From Symsagittifera roscoffensis (Eukaryota; Xenacoelomorpha; Acoela; Convolutidae), in the NCBI RefSeq assembly GCF_963678635.1, contig NC_087064.1:32464369-32528368 (forward strand): 64,000 bases of DNA, written 5' to 3'. The notes beneath the pieces were generated by a model, which was not told the origin of the DNA, made no database searches, and saw nothing but the letters and a program-made list of their open reading frames with translations. The position numbers and the translations under genes were made by a program. Of this stretch, positions 53,576-64,000 are shown piece after piece (position 1 is the first letter of the stretch; every line of letters starts with the position of its first letter).

Positions 53576-54525
53576 GATTTTCATTTGCAAACGTAAAATT
53601 TTGAAGTCAATCTTCATGATCACTTCAGGCGCTAAACAAAATTATTAATATACAATAACGATTGATAAAAAGATCTCAGATCGTTTTCTTAAATTCTGCA
53701 GTCTTTTATAAAAACATGTTTGAAAAATATTTATTGAAAATCAAAAACAAAATTAGTAGCATGACAATAAATTGTTAGTAATCATAAAATCATCTGTTGT
53801 TCCAGCTTCATCACAAAAACATAACAGCAATCATAAGCTCACTAATATCATTAAAAAACTGAATCTTTTTCTTAAATAAATTTAAACCATTTTAAAATTA
53901 AATTCACTTAATTTTAAAAATCAGATCATCAAGGCTTATCCTTGGATCTTAATTAATTTTCTATTTCACTAAATTTAAAACCTGATCATCAAGGCCTATC
54001 CTTGGATCAAAACGAACAATTTTGTTCTCCCCCACCCACTTAGCAAGTGTCTAACGACCTCAAACGTCGATTCACTATCCAACCCTTCCAAAAAACCCAA
54101 GACTAATAGAAATTTTTCAACAAAACTAACCATTCAAATTAGGATAAACAGTGAAGAACTTCGATTATTCATCCTTCACTTGAACCCTCCTCTTACCAGA
54201 CCCAGGATAAATCTTAGACTTAGTAAGTTTAAAATAGTATCTAACGAACTACTTCCGTTCTGATTATACCTGAACCTTGTGGATCGATTTACTATTCTCC
54301 AACCCTTGAACACAATCACTACTCCTAAGTAAGATTAAGTAAGTTAACACCTTAGCTTATACTAGCCACGAGAAAGTAAAAAATCATTCTTCGGAATTGA
54401 TATACTTTTCTCTCCAACCCTGAATAAAAAGACCCAGGTTAAGCTAACCAAAAAATCGTAAGGACTAACAGTTTAAGAAAATAGAAATCATCTAACAACT
54501 TTTTGCATCCCTCATCCTAAACCTT
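53576..54525 (+). other. gypsy B leader
   Basis: No ORF. It contains a direct repeat CTGATCATCAAGGC and CTATCCTTGGATC at 53925-53957 and 53982-54010, which could be a packaging or regulatory element, plus several CCAACCCTT words. Confidence 0.45.
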
Positions 54526-54918
54526 ATGTCATTCAAAAATCTAGAAAATAAACAAACAATCGTTTTACACAACTGTGAAATAGATAACCAAAAATACGAT
54601 CTTGTAGTCACACCTCATACACAAACAGTTGGATATATTAGAACAAAACGACTAACAATAAAAAGAAAAATAATAAACAAACAAAGACAAATCACACGAA
54701 AAAGATTTTCAAAAAATAGAAACGCATTTTCAGAATCAGAAGCCAGCAATTTAGATGAACTTTATAAATTAAAAGAATCAATTGATAAAAATTGTCCCAT
54801 TCACGATCAATTATATTTTTCCGATTCAGAAACAACTTCAAATTCATCAAAAAGAGGAAAAAGAAGAATAAAAAAGCAATATAAACACAAACCAGTACAC
54901 TTGTATAATTGGAATTAA
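54526..54918 (+). CDS. gypsy B ORF1, small basic protein (130 codons)
   Basis: An intact ORF before gag. The first 45 residues are mixed (EIDNQKYDLVVTPHTQTVGY). The rest is strongly basic with an acidic Ser-rich island (SESEASNLDELYKL, SDSETTSNSS), ending RGKRRIKKQYKHKPVHLYNWN. It looks like a nuclear or nucleic-acid-binding accessory protein. 49 bases separate it from the gag ATG. Not a known gypsy domain to my knowledge. Its intact frame beside broken genes is notable. Confidence 0.5.
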   Translation: MSFKNLENKQTIVLHNCEIDNQKYDLVVTPHTQTVGYIRTKRLTIKRKIINKQRQITRKRFSKNRNAFSESEASNLDELYKLKESIDKNCPIHDQLYFSDSETTSNSSKRGKRRIKKQYKHKPVHLYNWN

Positions 54919-54967
54919 CCAATTAGACACATCGATAGTTATATATTAACAGTCATTAAACGAAAAA

Positions 54968-55432
54968 ATGAGCCACAGTCACACTCAAAGTGACGATAGT
55001 CCAGATGACGAAGAGGTTTACCCCTTCCTCATAGATGCATCCGATAATAGAGGGCAACATGACTTTTGCAAGAATTTACTTCTAAATTTGTTTGAACCCG
55101 GAATCAGCCCATGCAAAGCAGAATTCCCAGATGTAAAAATCAAAAGACAAATTATTGAACATTATCTGAAAAATATATGTAATTTAACACAACAATATGG
55201 AGTCTACACCATAGAATTCAGCACACCAAATCCGAATCATCGTAAATATGTAATTCAAACACACGATCTTGAATTAGAATTTTCAAAAGTATTCTTAGAA
55301 TATATTAAAAGCATACAATATCATAATTCACAAAGAGCAAACTCCATATATACTAACGAAGTTTTTGCAATAATATATAACTATATTTCTCTATTAGAAA
55401 AAAACAGAATTTCAAAGTATCTCACCAACTGA
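54968..55432 (+). pseudogene. gypsy B gag, N-terminal part
   Basis: Starts at ATG 54968 with an acidic leader (SDDSPDDEEVYPF), then a helical region. The frame stops at 55432, but the downstream gag frame is open from about 55400, so a one-base indel in the A-rich run near 55399-55405 splits the gene. The domain is not identifiable beyond Gag by position. Confidence 0.55.
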
Positions 55433-56990
55433 AACATCCAAACATACAAAAGTACGACATGAGATCACATTATTTTCAAGTTTTCTACATATAATCAAAG
55501 AAAATTTCACTGAAGACGAGGTTTCACGACACACAAAACATGAATTACAAAAAATTTTGGCATGGTTTATAATAGATTATTTCACACATAATATAGATTT
55601 AATCTCAGAAGCAAGAAAAAATTTCAGACCTCAAAATCCAAATGATGATACTGCCATCACAGAACAGTCAGACTACGTTTGGGACCCTGAATGGTCTCAT
55701 CATGCATTTATAAATATCCCACAATCAATCTCAAGTCAAGCAATAAGTACAATATCTTATCAAAGAGATTATGTGAAAGTAGTACCACTGACCATTGATG
55801 CAACACCATTAAACTACAATACATTTTTACCTGATACGCGAAATAAAAGTTTAAATTCGACCGTCATACACAATGAAAACCTTAATGGAACTCGGAATCT
55901 TACACAACAAGATATCCAAACACCATCACACTTCATAAACGAAGAAATCGTTCAAACACCAACAACTACACAACAAAGTATTTCACCGATACATCCAAAT
56001 TTAACAACACCAAAAAATACAAACATTTCACTGGCACAAGTAACCTTACAATCAACCGTTAAACCTTTGGTTGCTCCAAAATATTCACATATGGATTACC
56101 AAACATATAGACCTATGACAGTACCGTCAAAAACACGAAGAACGTTCACAAGAAACACTTTTGCAGAACACAATTATAATTATTCACATTCGTCAAAAAC
56201 AAACTATCCCCCACGAAAAACTAATAATAATCATGTATGTTCTCAGTATTGGGATAACCCAATGACAACAACCAACTCAGTAAATTTTCGAACTAATTCA
56301 CATCCTCCACAGGATCGTAGTGAAAATTACCCATTCTTTCAACAAAATAAAATTAAAAAGCAAGCACCTCATCATACGGATTACTTATCATCTGATGATG
56401 ATTATTTACAACCAGATATTTTTGCACCGTATACCCAAGAATATCGCAAACAAGGAGCGCAAAAACCTTATACGTATTATAGAATTTTTTCTCCAAATCC
56501 AACAGATACACGAAATCAACAACCAATACAAATGCCAAATCCAACTAATACACAACCTTTTCAACCAATTCAACCACGAAACCCAATGATTATGCACTCG
56601 TATCAACCAACTCAAATGCAAAATGAAATACCACTCCCATATTACCTTCAACAACACGAAATAACAAAAAATCTACTTTCAAATTTTTCACAATTGCCAA
56701 ATGCCGCAGAATCACAACAGATGACAATGAATCCATACCTTATGGGTGGATCATCAATAACATCAAATAAACCACTAATGGTATTCACAGGAACAGACCC
56801 TGAATATTCTGTAGAAGATTATTTAAATGCAGTAACAGCAAATTTAATTTTAAATATAGGACTTGAACCAATTAATACACCACTACATCAAAATTGGATA
56901 CATCGACGCACAGCGTTGATACAAACAACTTTAGATGGCGCAGCTCAAAAATGGTTTTCAGTATTACCTATAGAAATAAAATCAGACTGA
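55403..56990 (+). pseudogene. gypsy B gag, central part
   Basis: Continues gag in the shifted frame. A long Asn/Gln/Pro/Thr-rich linker (about 55760-56700) leads to a capsid-like domain (PLMVFTGTDPEYSVEDYLNA, LIQTTLDGAAQKWFSVLP), typical of gypsy retrotrans_gag. An in-frame TGA at 56988-56990 interrupts it; the same frame stays protein-like to about 57158 (ends in stops). Then another shift leads to the zinc-knuckle part. Confidence 0.7.
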
Positions 56991-57171
56991 AAAAGATTTA
57001 CACAAGAATTTTCAAAAATGTTTGACTCCGAAAGAAATAAACAACACCAAAGAGTTTTATGTAATGAAATTCGCAGATTACCAAATGAAACCATCAAACA
57101 ATTAGCAGTACGTATCGAAACACTAGTTCGAAAAGCATATTCACTTAATAAATGACTATAAAAACACAAAA

Positions 57172-58563
57172 ATGACAGAAATTTTAATGATGACCTTAAC
57201 ACCTCAATTAAGGAAAATAGCAATAAAAAAGAGAGCATGTCATCCTTCTTCAATTCGAGAGCCAAATTTAGATTTTCGAAAACTAGTAGACAAACTAGAG
57301 CAAGCGAAAATCACAATGAAACTTGAAGAAACAGAAAATCTAAAACTACAATATGTTAATCGAACTGAAACAAACACTACACATATCAATAACATACAGG
57401 AATCAGATACAGACCTAGTTGAAAAAATCACTGAAATACTAAATATTTATGAAAAACACCCAAATTTTAAAGGCAAACCATCTTTCAAAAAATGGTGTAA
57501 TTATTGCCGACGATACGGACATAGTTTTTATGAATGTAGACAAAAACAACAAGATAACCAGAACAAACCTCAAAAGTATAAAGAACCAAATAAATCATTC
57601 TATCAATATATGAAAAAAGATCAAAATCTACCAAACAAAAATGTATATAGTAATAACAGTTCAGGAAAACCACTTCCGAACAACACTAATTACACAAGGA
57701 ATCAATCACCATATAACTCAAGTTATAGAGGAAGATCACCAGAACGAAGAAATACACAGAATTCTTCACAAAACCATTATAATCGATCAAATAGTCGAAA
57801 TAACTATACGAGATCAAATTCAAATGCAACACAATTTATTTCTAGATCCAATTCCCAATCAAGAAATAATTACTATCCAAACAATCAATCACGAAACTCA
57901 TCATACAATAGAAATAGAAACTACTCCAATAATCGGAATAGAAGTTATTCAAACAACCGAAACCAGAATTACCCGAACAATCGATCAAGGAATAACTCAT
58001 ATAATAGATCAAACTATAACAGACCAAACAATAATTATCAAAACAGATCACGAAATAATTCACAAAATCGAAATTCAAGTTATAATAATCGATATAGAAA
58101 TTATTCTCAATCACCACATAGAAATAATAACCATTATAATAATTCTAAACATCGCTACAGAAGTAGTACACCCAAACATCGAAGACATATTAATCAAGTA
58201 CAATCAAATGAAGAAACAACATCAGACCCCCCAGGTATTGACGACACAGGAAATAACGAACTACAACTAAATCAAATAAACTGTGGATCATCAGACACAG
58301 AAAGTGATACAGAATACACTATCTCCATAAATATGATAGCAGTCGAAAACGACTACGAACCTATTATATATGAACAACCTTTTACATCACATATATATGA
58401 AAATCAATTGGAACTCCTTCACAATTATTATATTGAACCCATCGATACTACACAAACTGCACAAGAAGTAAACAAAATCAACACCATAATTAAACCCAAT
58501 GAAAATGACAAAACAAAATGCTTAAATACAAATCATATTTACCAAAATGTACAAAAAGAATAA
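57172..58563 (+). CDS. gypsy B gag, nucleocapsid part with long N/R/S/Y-rich tail
   Basis: 463 codons. One zinc knuckle C-x2-C-x4-H-x4-C (CNYCRRYGHSFYEC, 57496-57537) marks the nucleocapsid. It is followed by about 150 residues made almost only of Asn, Arg, Ser and Tyr (57690-58170), which would be disordered and RNA-binding, and then an acidic tail. The frame ends at TAA 58561-58563; protease follows in the same frame. The start is a frame junction with the capsid part, not a true initiation site. Confidence 0.7.
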   Translation: MTEILMMTLTPQLRKIAIKKRACHPSSIREPNLDFRKLVDKLEQAKITMKLEETENLKLQYVNRTETNTTHINNIQESDTDLVEKITEILNIYEKHPNFKGKPSFKKWCNYCRRYGHSFYECRQKQQDNQNKPQKYKEPNKSFYQYMKKDQNLPNKNVYSNNSSGKPLPNNTNYTRNQSPYNSSYRGRSPERRNTQNSSQNHYNRSNSRNNYTRSNSNATQFISRSNSQSRNNYYPNNQSRNSSYNRNRNYSNNRNRSYSNNRNQNYPNNRSRNNSYNRSNYNRPNNNYQNRSRNNSQNRNSSYNNRYRNYSQSPHRNNNHYNNSKHRYRSSTPKHRRHINQVQSNEETTSDPPGIDDTGNNELQLNQINCGSSDTESDTEYTISINMIAVENDYEPIIYEQPFTSHIYENQLELLHNYYIEPIDTTQTAQEVNKINTIIKPNENDKTKCLNTNHIYQNVQKE

Positions 58564-59016
58564 CCCAAAGAAAAAATTTGGACAATACCATTTCTTTTAG
58601 AAAGTCCAAGAAACAAAGAATTTCAACCACCAGATCTTGAAATTGATTTTTTAATCGATTCAGGAGCAGAATCAAACATAATTAACATTCCCACATGGAA
58701 TGAAATCAAAACATTACACACAAAATTAACGCCTCTTGCAACCACTAGTAAACTAGCAACAGCACAAGGATCAACATTAGTAAATTATGGAAAAGTCCAA
58801 TTATTCCTCCTTCCCACAAGAACAATGGAGCAAAACAAAATTCTAAACAAACCATTTAAACAAATATTTCATTTTACTGATATTAAACACAATATCATTG
58901 GCATACCATTTATCTCGAAATATATACCAACAATCAACATCTTGATAAGTAAAATACTAATCAAAGATAAGTACACAAAAACAAAAAATACAGCTCTAAC
59001 ATTTTTTCAAAATTAA
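58564..59016 (+). pseudogene. gypsy B aspartic protease
   Basis: In frame with gag after a single TAA. The catalytic motif D-S-G-A is at 58657-58668 within EIDFLIDSGAESNII, and a later HNIIGIPF segment matches the second half of retropepsins. It would cleave the Gag-Pol polyprotein. The frame ends at about 59016; the connection to RT needs a frameshift near 59000 and passes a TAA at about 59193. Confidence 0.75.
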
Positions 59017-60437
59017 ATAAACAACCACCATTCTTTTCAAAATTTTATCCAATTTATAACCAACAACGGAAACACCTGAAACCACTATCAGGAAATATAT
59101 ATAACTTTTCAATAAAACAAGTTCACCAATATGATAAAAATCAAAATAAACAACAACTTTTTATGTCAGACTTTGAGTTTAAACCTATTCATTAATTTTT
59201 CAAAATCACGATTTCATCTAGAAAATATTTGAAAAAAAAGAATTCAGACATCATTTTGCTACATGTGTATAACAATACACCGTATCAAGTAACACTACCC
59301 TTAGGACTTTTAGGATATTGCGAAACAAACGCTACAATATCACCCGTACATGAACAAGCATATCGCGTAAATAATATGCTACAATTATTAGATACTTGTC
59401 AATCCACAATTCTTAACGAAGAACTATCCATAAATAATTTAATAAGTAATGAAAAAAGGGTTACAGATTATTTCACAAAAACCCCATATTTCAAACCTAC
59501 ATTCAACATAACCAACTATACAGAAGATCAACAGAAGTTTTTAACAATTTTTAACTTCCAACATTCACAAATAACACAAGATGAATTTGACAAGTTAGCT
59601 AAACAGCTAATAAAATATTCATCAGTCTATGCAACATCAAAATTTGATGTTGGAAAAATCAGTTCATCACTACATCTCCCGTTAAAACCCGACGCAGTTT
59701 TCAAAAAACAAAGAGCAAGTAAAGTACCAATTCATTTACACGACAAAGTAAACCGATTGCTCGATATTTTAGAACAATACAAAATTATCTCACCGGTTAA
59801 CAAAGAAGAACAACCAAAAGGTAACACATTTATTAACCCTGTTATCATCCTAGCAAAAAAAGAATCATTAAAAATAGTTTTAGACGCTAGATATCTCAAT
59901 TCACTAATAGACGAATCAAAATGCAATTGGCCTTTTGAATCAATCCAAGTTATTTTAACAAAAATAAACGGAAAATACTTTACAACCGCAGATATGAATA
60001 GTGCATACAATCAAATGCCACTAGATGAACAATCACGACGTTTAACACAATTTGTTATTGGAAATCAACAATATGAATTCAACCGCTTATTCTATGGAAT
60101 ATCCATAGGACCAGCAGCATTTTCAGCTTTTATGAGCAAAATTTTTAGACCACTAATACTTAAGAAAAATGCAATCACCTATTTAGACGATGTTTTTATG
60201 CAATCACAGACAAAAGAAGAAATGTTTACAATTTTAGAACACCATCATAAAATACTTCAGAATGAAAATCTGAAGGCCGCCCCCGATAAATCACACTTCT
60301 TTTTAACACGAGTTAAATTTTTAGGACATAATATAGAAAGAAACACAATCACTCCATTAAAATCACGCATTGATGCTATTCAAAAACTTCAACTACCAAC
60401 AAACAAAAAAAAATCCAAGAATTCCTTGGAATGCTAA
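59017..60437 (+). pseudogene. gypsy B reverse transcriptase, copy 1
   Basis: Open from about 59196 with canonical gypsy RT blocks: HLPLKPDAVFKKQRASKVP, FINPVIILAKKESLKIVLD, FTTADMNSAYNQMPLDEQSR, QFVIGNQQYEFNRLFYGIS and YLDD (60180-60191). The frame is lost in the A9 run near 60403-60411, after which the thumb/connection part continues in another frame (LGMLNFLSKYVYKMQLYLRP). 59017-59192 is the protein-like upstream link. The YLDD box is intact, but the frame damage makes the copy inactive. Confidence 0.85.
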
Positions 60438-60563
60438 ATTTCTTAAGCAAGTACGTTTATAAAATGCAATTATATTTAAGACCATTCTATAAAATCCTCA
60501 GACAACAAAATAATTTTGAATGGACTACTGAACATCAAACACGATTTAAAGAGATAAAAAAAA

Positions 60564-61248
60564 ACTTTTAACTGAACAAATTTCAAACACAATTCCAGAT
60601 CCAAATCAACCATTCTATGCAATGTGCGATGCTTCAAATTTTGGCATCGGCGCAGCATTACTACAATCACACAATGGTACAAATAAAATGAACCTTATAT
60701 CAGCAAATTTCCGATTATTCACTCAAGCAGAGCTACGACTCTCAACTCTAATGAGAGAATGTACAGCTATAATTTATACACTTACAGAATATGAATTTCT
60801 GATACTTGGATCAAAACATCCAACAGTTCTATTCACAGATCATAAACCAATCATTTTTTTCTTTACACAAAAGTCAAATCCAAATCACCGAGTTTACAGA
60901 TTTCAATTAATTCTCATGAAATTTCCAAACTTACATATAGTTTGGACAGCAGGAAAAAATCTTGCATTACCAGATACATTAAGCCGAAATGCACCACCTG
61001 AATTACTTACACGAAAAACTACAGTTGAAATACCCAAAAACCTAAAATTTTACCTTGCAAAAGACGAAACATCACCCCGACTAGAATGCAAATATGCAGT
61101 AAAAACTGACATTGAACAATCACAGATAAATAACCAACTACACTTCCCACTTTACTTAGATTGCCAAGATAACCACTACGAAGTTGATCTACTTGGAACA
61201 TCAACTTTTAAACCAATTCCATACTCACAGATATGCAGATATGAATAG
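60564..61248 (+). pseudogene. gypsy B RNase H, copy 1
   Basis: Starts after a second A-run frameshift. RNase H motifs: CDASNFGIGAALLQS, LSTLMRECTAIIYTL, VLFTDHKPI and the connection end LPDTLSRN. It reads through to the joint of the tandem duplication at 61230-61235, where it is cut off before integrase. Confidence 0.85.
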
Positions 61249-62476
61249 TGCATACAATCAAATGCCACTAGATGAACAATCACGACGTTTAACACAATTT
61301 GTTATTGGAAATCAACAATATGAATTCAACCGCTTATTCTATGGAATATCCATAGGACCAGCAGCATTTTCAGCTTTTATGAGCAAAATTTTTAGACCAC
61401 TAATACTTAAGAAAAATGCAATCACCTATTTAGACGATGTTTTTATGCAATCACAGACAAAAGAAGAAATGTTTACAATTTTAGAACACCATCATAAAAT
61501 ACTTCAGAATGAAAATCTGAAGGCCGCCCCCGATAAATCACACTTCTTTTTAACACGAGTTAAATTTTTAGGACATAATATAGAAAGAAACACAATCACT
61601 CCATTAAAATCACGCATTGATGCTATTCAAAAACTTCAACTACCAACAAACAAAAAAAAATCCAAGAATTCCTTGGAATGCTAAATTTCTTAAGCAAGTA
61701 CGTTTATAAAATGCAATTATATTTAAGACCATTCTATAAAATCCTCAGACAACACAATAATTTTGAATGGACTACTGAACATCAAACACGATTTAAAGAG
61801 ATAAAAAAAAACTTTTAACTGAACAAATTTCAAACACAATTCCAGATCCAAATCAACCATTCTATGCAATGTGCGATGCTTCAAATTTTGGCATCGGCGC
61901 AGCATTACTACAATCACACAATGGTACAAATAAAATGAACCTTATATCAGCAAATTTCCGATTATTCACTCAAGCAGAGCTACGACTCTCAACTCTAATG
62001 AGAGAATGTACAGCTATAATTTATACACTTACAGAATATGAATTTCTGATACTTGGATCAAAACATCCAACAGTTCTATTCACAGATCATAAACCAATCA
62101 TTTTTTTCTTTACACAAAAGTCAAATCCAAATCACCGAGTTTACAGATTTCAATTAATTCTCATGAAATTTCCAAACTTACATATAGTTTGGACAGCAGG
62201 AAAAAATCTTGCATTACCAGATACATTAAGCCGAAATGCACCACCTGAATTACTTACACGAAAAACTACAGTTGAAATACCCAAAAACCTAAAATTTTAC
62301 CTTGCAAAAGACGAAACATCACCCCGACTAGAATGCAAATATGCAGTAAAAACTGACATTGAACAATCACAGATAAATAACCAACTACACTTCCCACTTT
62401 ACTTAGATTGCCAAGATAACCACTACGAAGTTGATCTACTTGGAACATCAACTTTTAAACCAATTCCATACTCACA
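61236..62476 (+). repeat. tandem duplicate of gypsy RT/RNase H (1241 bp)
   Basis: Repeats 59989-61229 with one difference seen (60506 A versus 61753 C). It contains a second YLDD (61427-61438), the same A-run frameshifts and a second RNase H. The spacer of 6 bases (61230-61235, GATATG) repeats the bases at the joint. Confidence 0.9.
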
Positions 62477-63446
62477 ATGGAGAAAAAATAACACCCAACA
62501 AAAACGGATAAAACAACACTCGCATAAAAAATACTTTTTTCCGCTAATTGAAAAAAAAAATTTAACTGATAAAATAAATTTATCAGGACCACAAACAAAT
62601 GATTCAAAATACACAATAAATCAAATTTTTGACCTCCATGACCCACTTGACACAATTCCTTTATCTAAATTAGAAATTGAAAACATTTTTCTCCCTCCAA
62701 CAGATAAAATTACAATTAATACCTTGAAACAATATCAAAATCTTGACCCAGTAATTAGACAACTAAAATCATGGCACAAATACAAAACTAAGCCCGTAAA
62801 GGCAGATACCACAATTTTAGGAATTAAAACACTCCTCCGATATTTTCGAAAATTTAATAAAACAACAATTAATGAAAACACAGACCTTCTAGAATATCAT
62901 TTCAATGATTCTACAGTTCCCTGTCTCCCTTTAAGTATGATTCTCATAGCTTTTAACATTTCACATACACAAAACATTAAAGGACACTCTGGATCAGAGA
63001 AAACATACTCAAACTTTACACAAAATTTTTATTTCCCAAATGCACCAATTTGGATAAAAATATTATGCAATGATTGTATAGTATGTCAATTAAACAAACC
63101 TTACCCAAATCAAAAACAAATAGCACAACAACAAGATTTTAAAGGACAAAGTTTATATTTTAACCATCGCATTTCATTCGATACAAAAGGACCAATTTCA
63201 GCAACCTCCGAAGGAAACTCCTACATTATGGTAATTGTTGACGCATTTACACATTATGTAGCACTCAACCCAGTACCACATTGTAACGCTTATTATGCCT
63301 ACACGACGCTTTATGAACATTGGATAGCTAAATTCGGATTACCAGAAATCTTAGTTACAGACAAAATGAAATCATCACACTATGCCACTTATATAACATC
63401 AAACATAAACCGCGTACATCTCATGCACCTTGGACAAACGGTTTAG
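61869..63446 (+). pseudogene. gypsy B RNase H copy 2 and integrase
   Basis: 525 codons from RNase H (61869 to about 62250) into the connection and integrase. The integrase HHCC zinc domain is visible: H-x7-H in SHTQNIKGHSGSEK and C-x2-C in CNDCIVC (63066-63086). In the core, the first catalytic Asp is at 63180 (ISFDTKGP) and the second at 63360 (LVTDKM). After the second Asp the frame is wrong: a shift near 63365-63410 turns the following segment into an early stop. The catalytic Glu region is readable in another frame near 63450. Confidence 0.85.
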
Positions 63447-64000
63447 TCGAAGGTATGAACAGTTCACTACAAGAATATCTTAGATGTATCATAAAGGAAA
63501 TGATACAAGATACACCGAATGGTCAGCAGATGTAAAATTATTTCCCTTAGCATATAATTCGCAAATTACGACAACTCTAGAATGTCACCATACGAAATGG
63601 TTTTTAATCAAAAGCCACGTAAACCATTTACGTTTACAGCAAACTCTCATAAAAATGCCCAAGGTCATTGCCAACCGAATAAAGACTCAATTTGTTATAA
63701 CCTATCTTTACACACACATGATGAAGATCATTTTCATCACCCACAAATCCTTAAATTAGCCTCCGGTACACACACCGAATGGATTTTAAATAGAGATAAA
63801 AAACACAATGAAATTTACCAAAAAGTAACAAAAAAGTTGTTACAAAGGCAAAACATTAACGAACAAATAAATTCACGCTTTACACCAGCCTCCGATTTAA
63901 AAACTGGAACATTCGTCTTAATACCTAATTTTAATACACAAAAAGGAATTTCTAAAAAATTACAACCCCTTCGTAAAGGACCATACCAAATAATCGCCAA
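63447..64000 (+). pseudogene. gypsy B integrase C-terminal part
   Basis: Frames change at least twice. 63430-63560 carries the region with the third catalytic residue and an LAYNSQ-type word. From about 63600 another frame runs to the window end, finishing LRKGPYQIIA, the classic end of the integrase C-terminal domain. In element A, the pol tail and ORF3 follow at this point. Confidence 0.75.

Larger units (their letters stand above)
52862..64000 (+). mobile_element. Ty3/gypsy LTR retrotransposon B, 5' LTR to integrase
   Basis: Begins with a 410-bp LTR and primer-binding site, then a 1.2-kb leader, small ORFs, gag with one zinc knuckle, protease, RT, RNase H and integrase, continuing past the window. 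The gene order PR-RT-RH-IN defines Ty3/gypsy. Stops and frameshifts break gag, the gag/PR junction, PR/RT, RT/RH and IN, and RT/RH is duplicated. Same family as element A at 1-4058, so an ORF3 is expected beyond 64000. Confidence 0.9.

Overview
This is AT-rich animal nuclear DNA packed with transposable elements. It contains a 200-base run of N (43051-43250), so it comes from a scaffolded assembly. A BEL/Pao retrotransposon (an animal-restricted group), Ty3/gypsy elements, splice-like AG/GT signals and nested non-autonomous DNA elements point to an invertebrate. I cannot name the species. I see no bacterial features, no rRNA and no standard tRNA. I found only a few candidate host exons.

Layout. 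1-4058 is the 3' end of a Ty3/gypsy element: the tail of pol, a 602-codon third ORF that overlaps the pol stop by ATGA, a long 3' region and a 410-bp LTR. 4.1-22.4 kb is a repeat field: rolling-circle-like interspersed elements, a hAT-like element with an 8-bp target duplication, a 46-bp-arm inverted repeat, a tandem 1.73-kb duplication and a diverged repeat at 18.5-21.0 kb. The best host gene candidate is a two-exon 3' gene end at 7566-8333. 22.4-35.8 kb holds a decayed BEL/Pao element on the minus strand, inserted into one of the interspersed elements. Its 3' end is tandemly duplicated, its LTRs contain a tRNA-like segment with A and B boxes, and an unidentified accessory coding remnant lies between the 5' LTR and gag. 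36.4-41.5 kb is an almost identical 2.53-kb tandem duplication. 42-53 kb is more nested interspersed elements, two 22-bp minisatellite arrays and two short candidate signal-peptide exons (one more pair lies in the duplicated block).

52862-64000 is the 5' LTR, leader, gag and most of pol of a second gypsy element. Its LTR is about 96-97% identical by eye to the one at 3649-4058. Together the two partial copies suggest the family layout LTR - small ORFs - gag - protease - RT - RNase H - integrase - ORF3 - LTR. The 52.8-64 kb copy is dead: it has several frameshifts and in-frame stops, and its RT/RNase H part is tandemly duplicated.

The most numerous element, with at least 20 full or partial copies on both strands, has a subterminal inverted repeat TGTTCCGACT / AGTCGGAACA, a 5' hairpin, a central palindrome and a 3' stem-loop (TCAGGGC-TTC-GCCCTGA) followed by about 17 nt ending CTTGTT. 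This fits the non-autonomous Helentron (HINE / DINE-1-like) plan. Family calls rest on motifs read by eye; no database search was possible.
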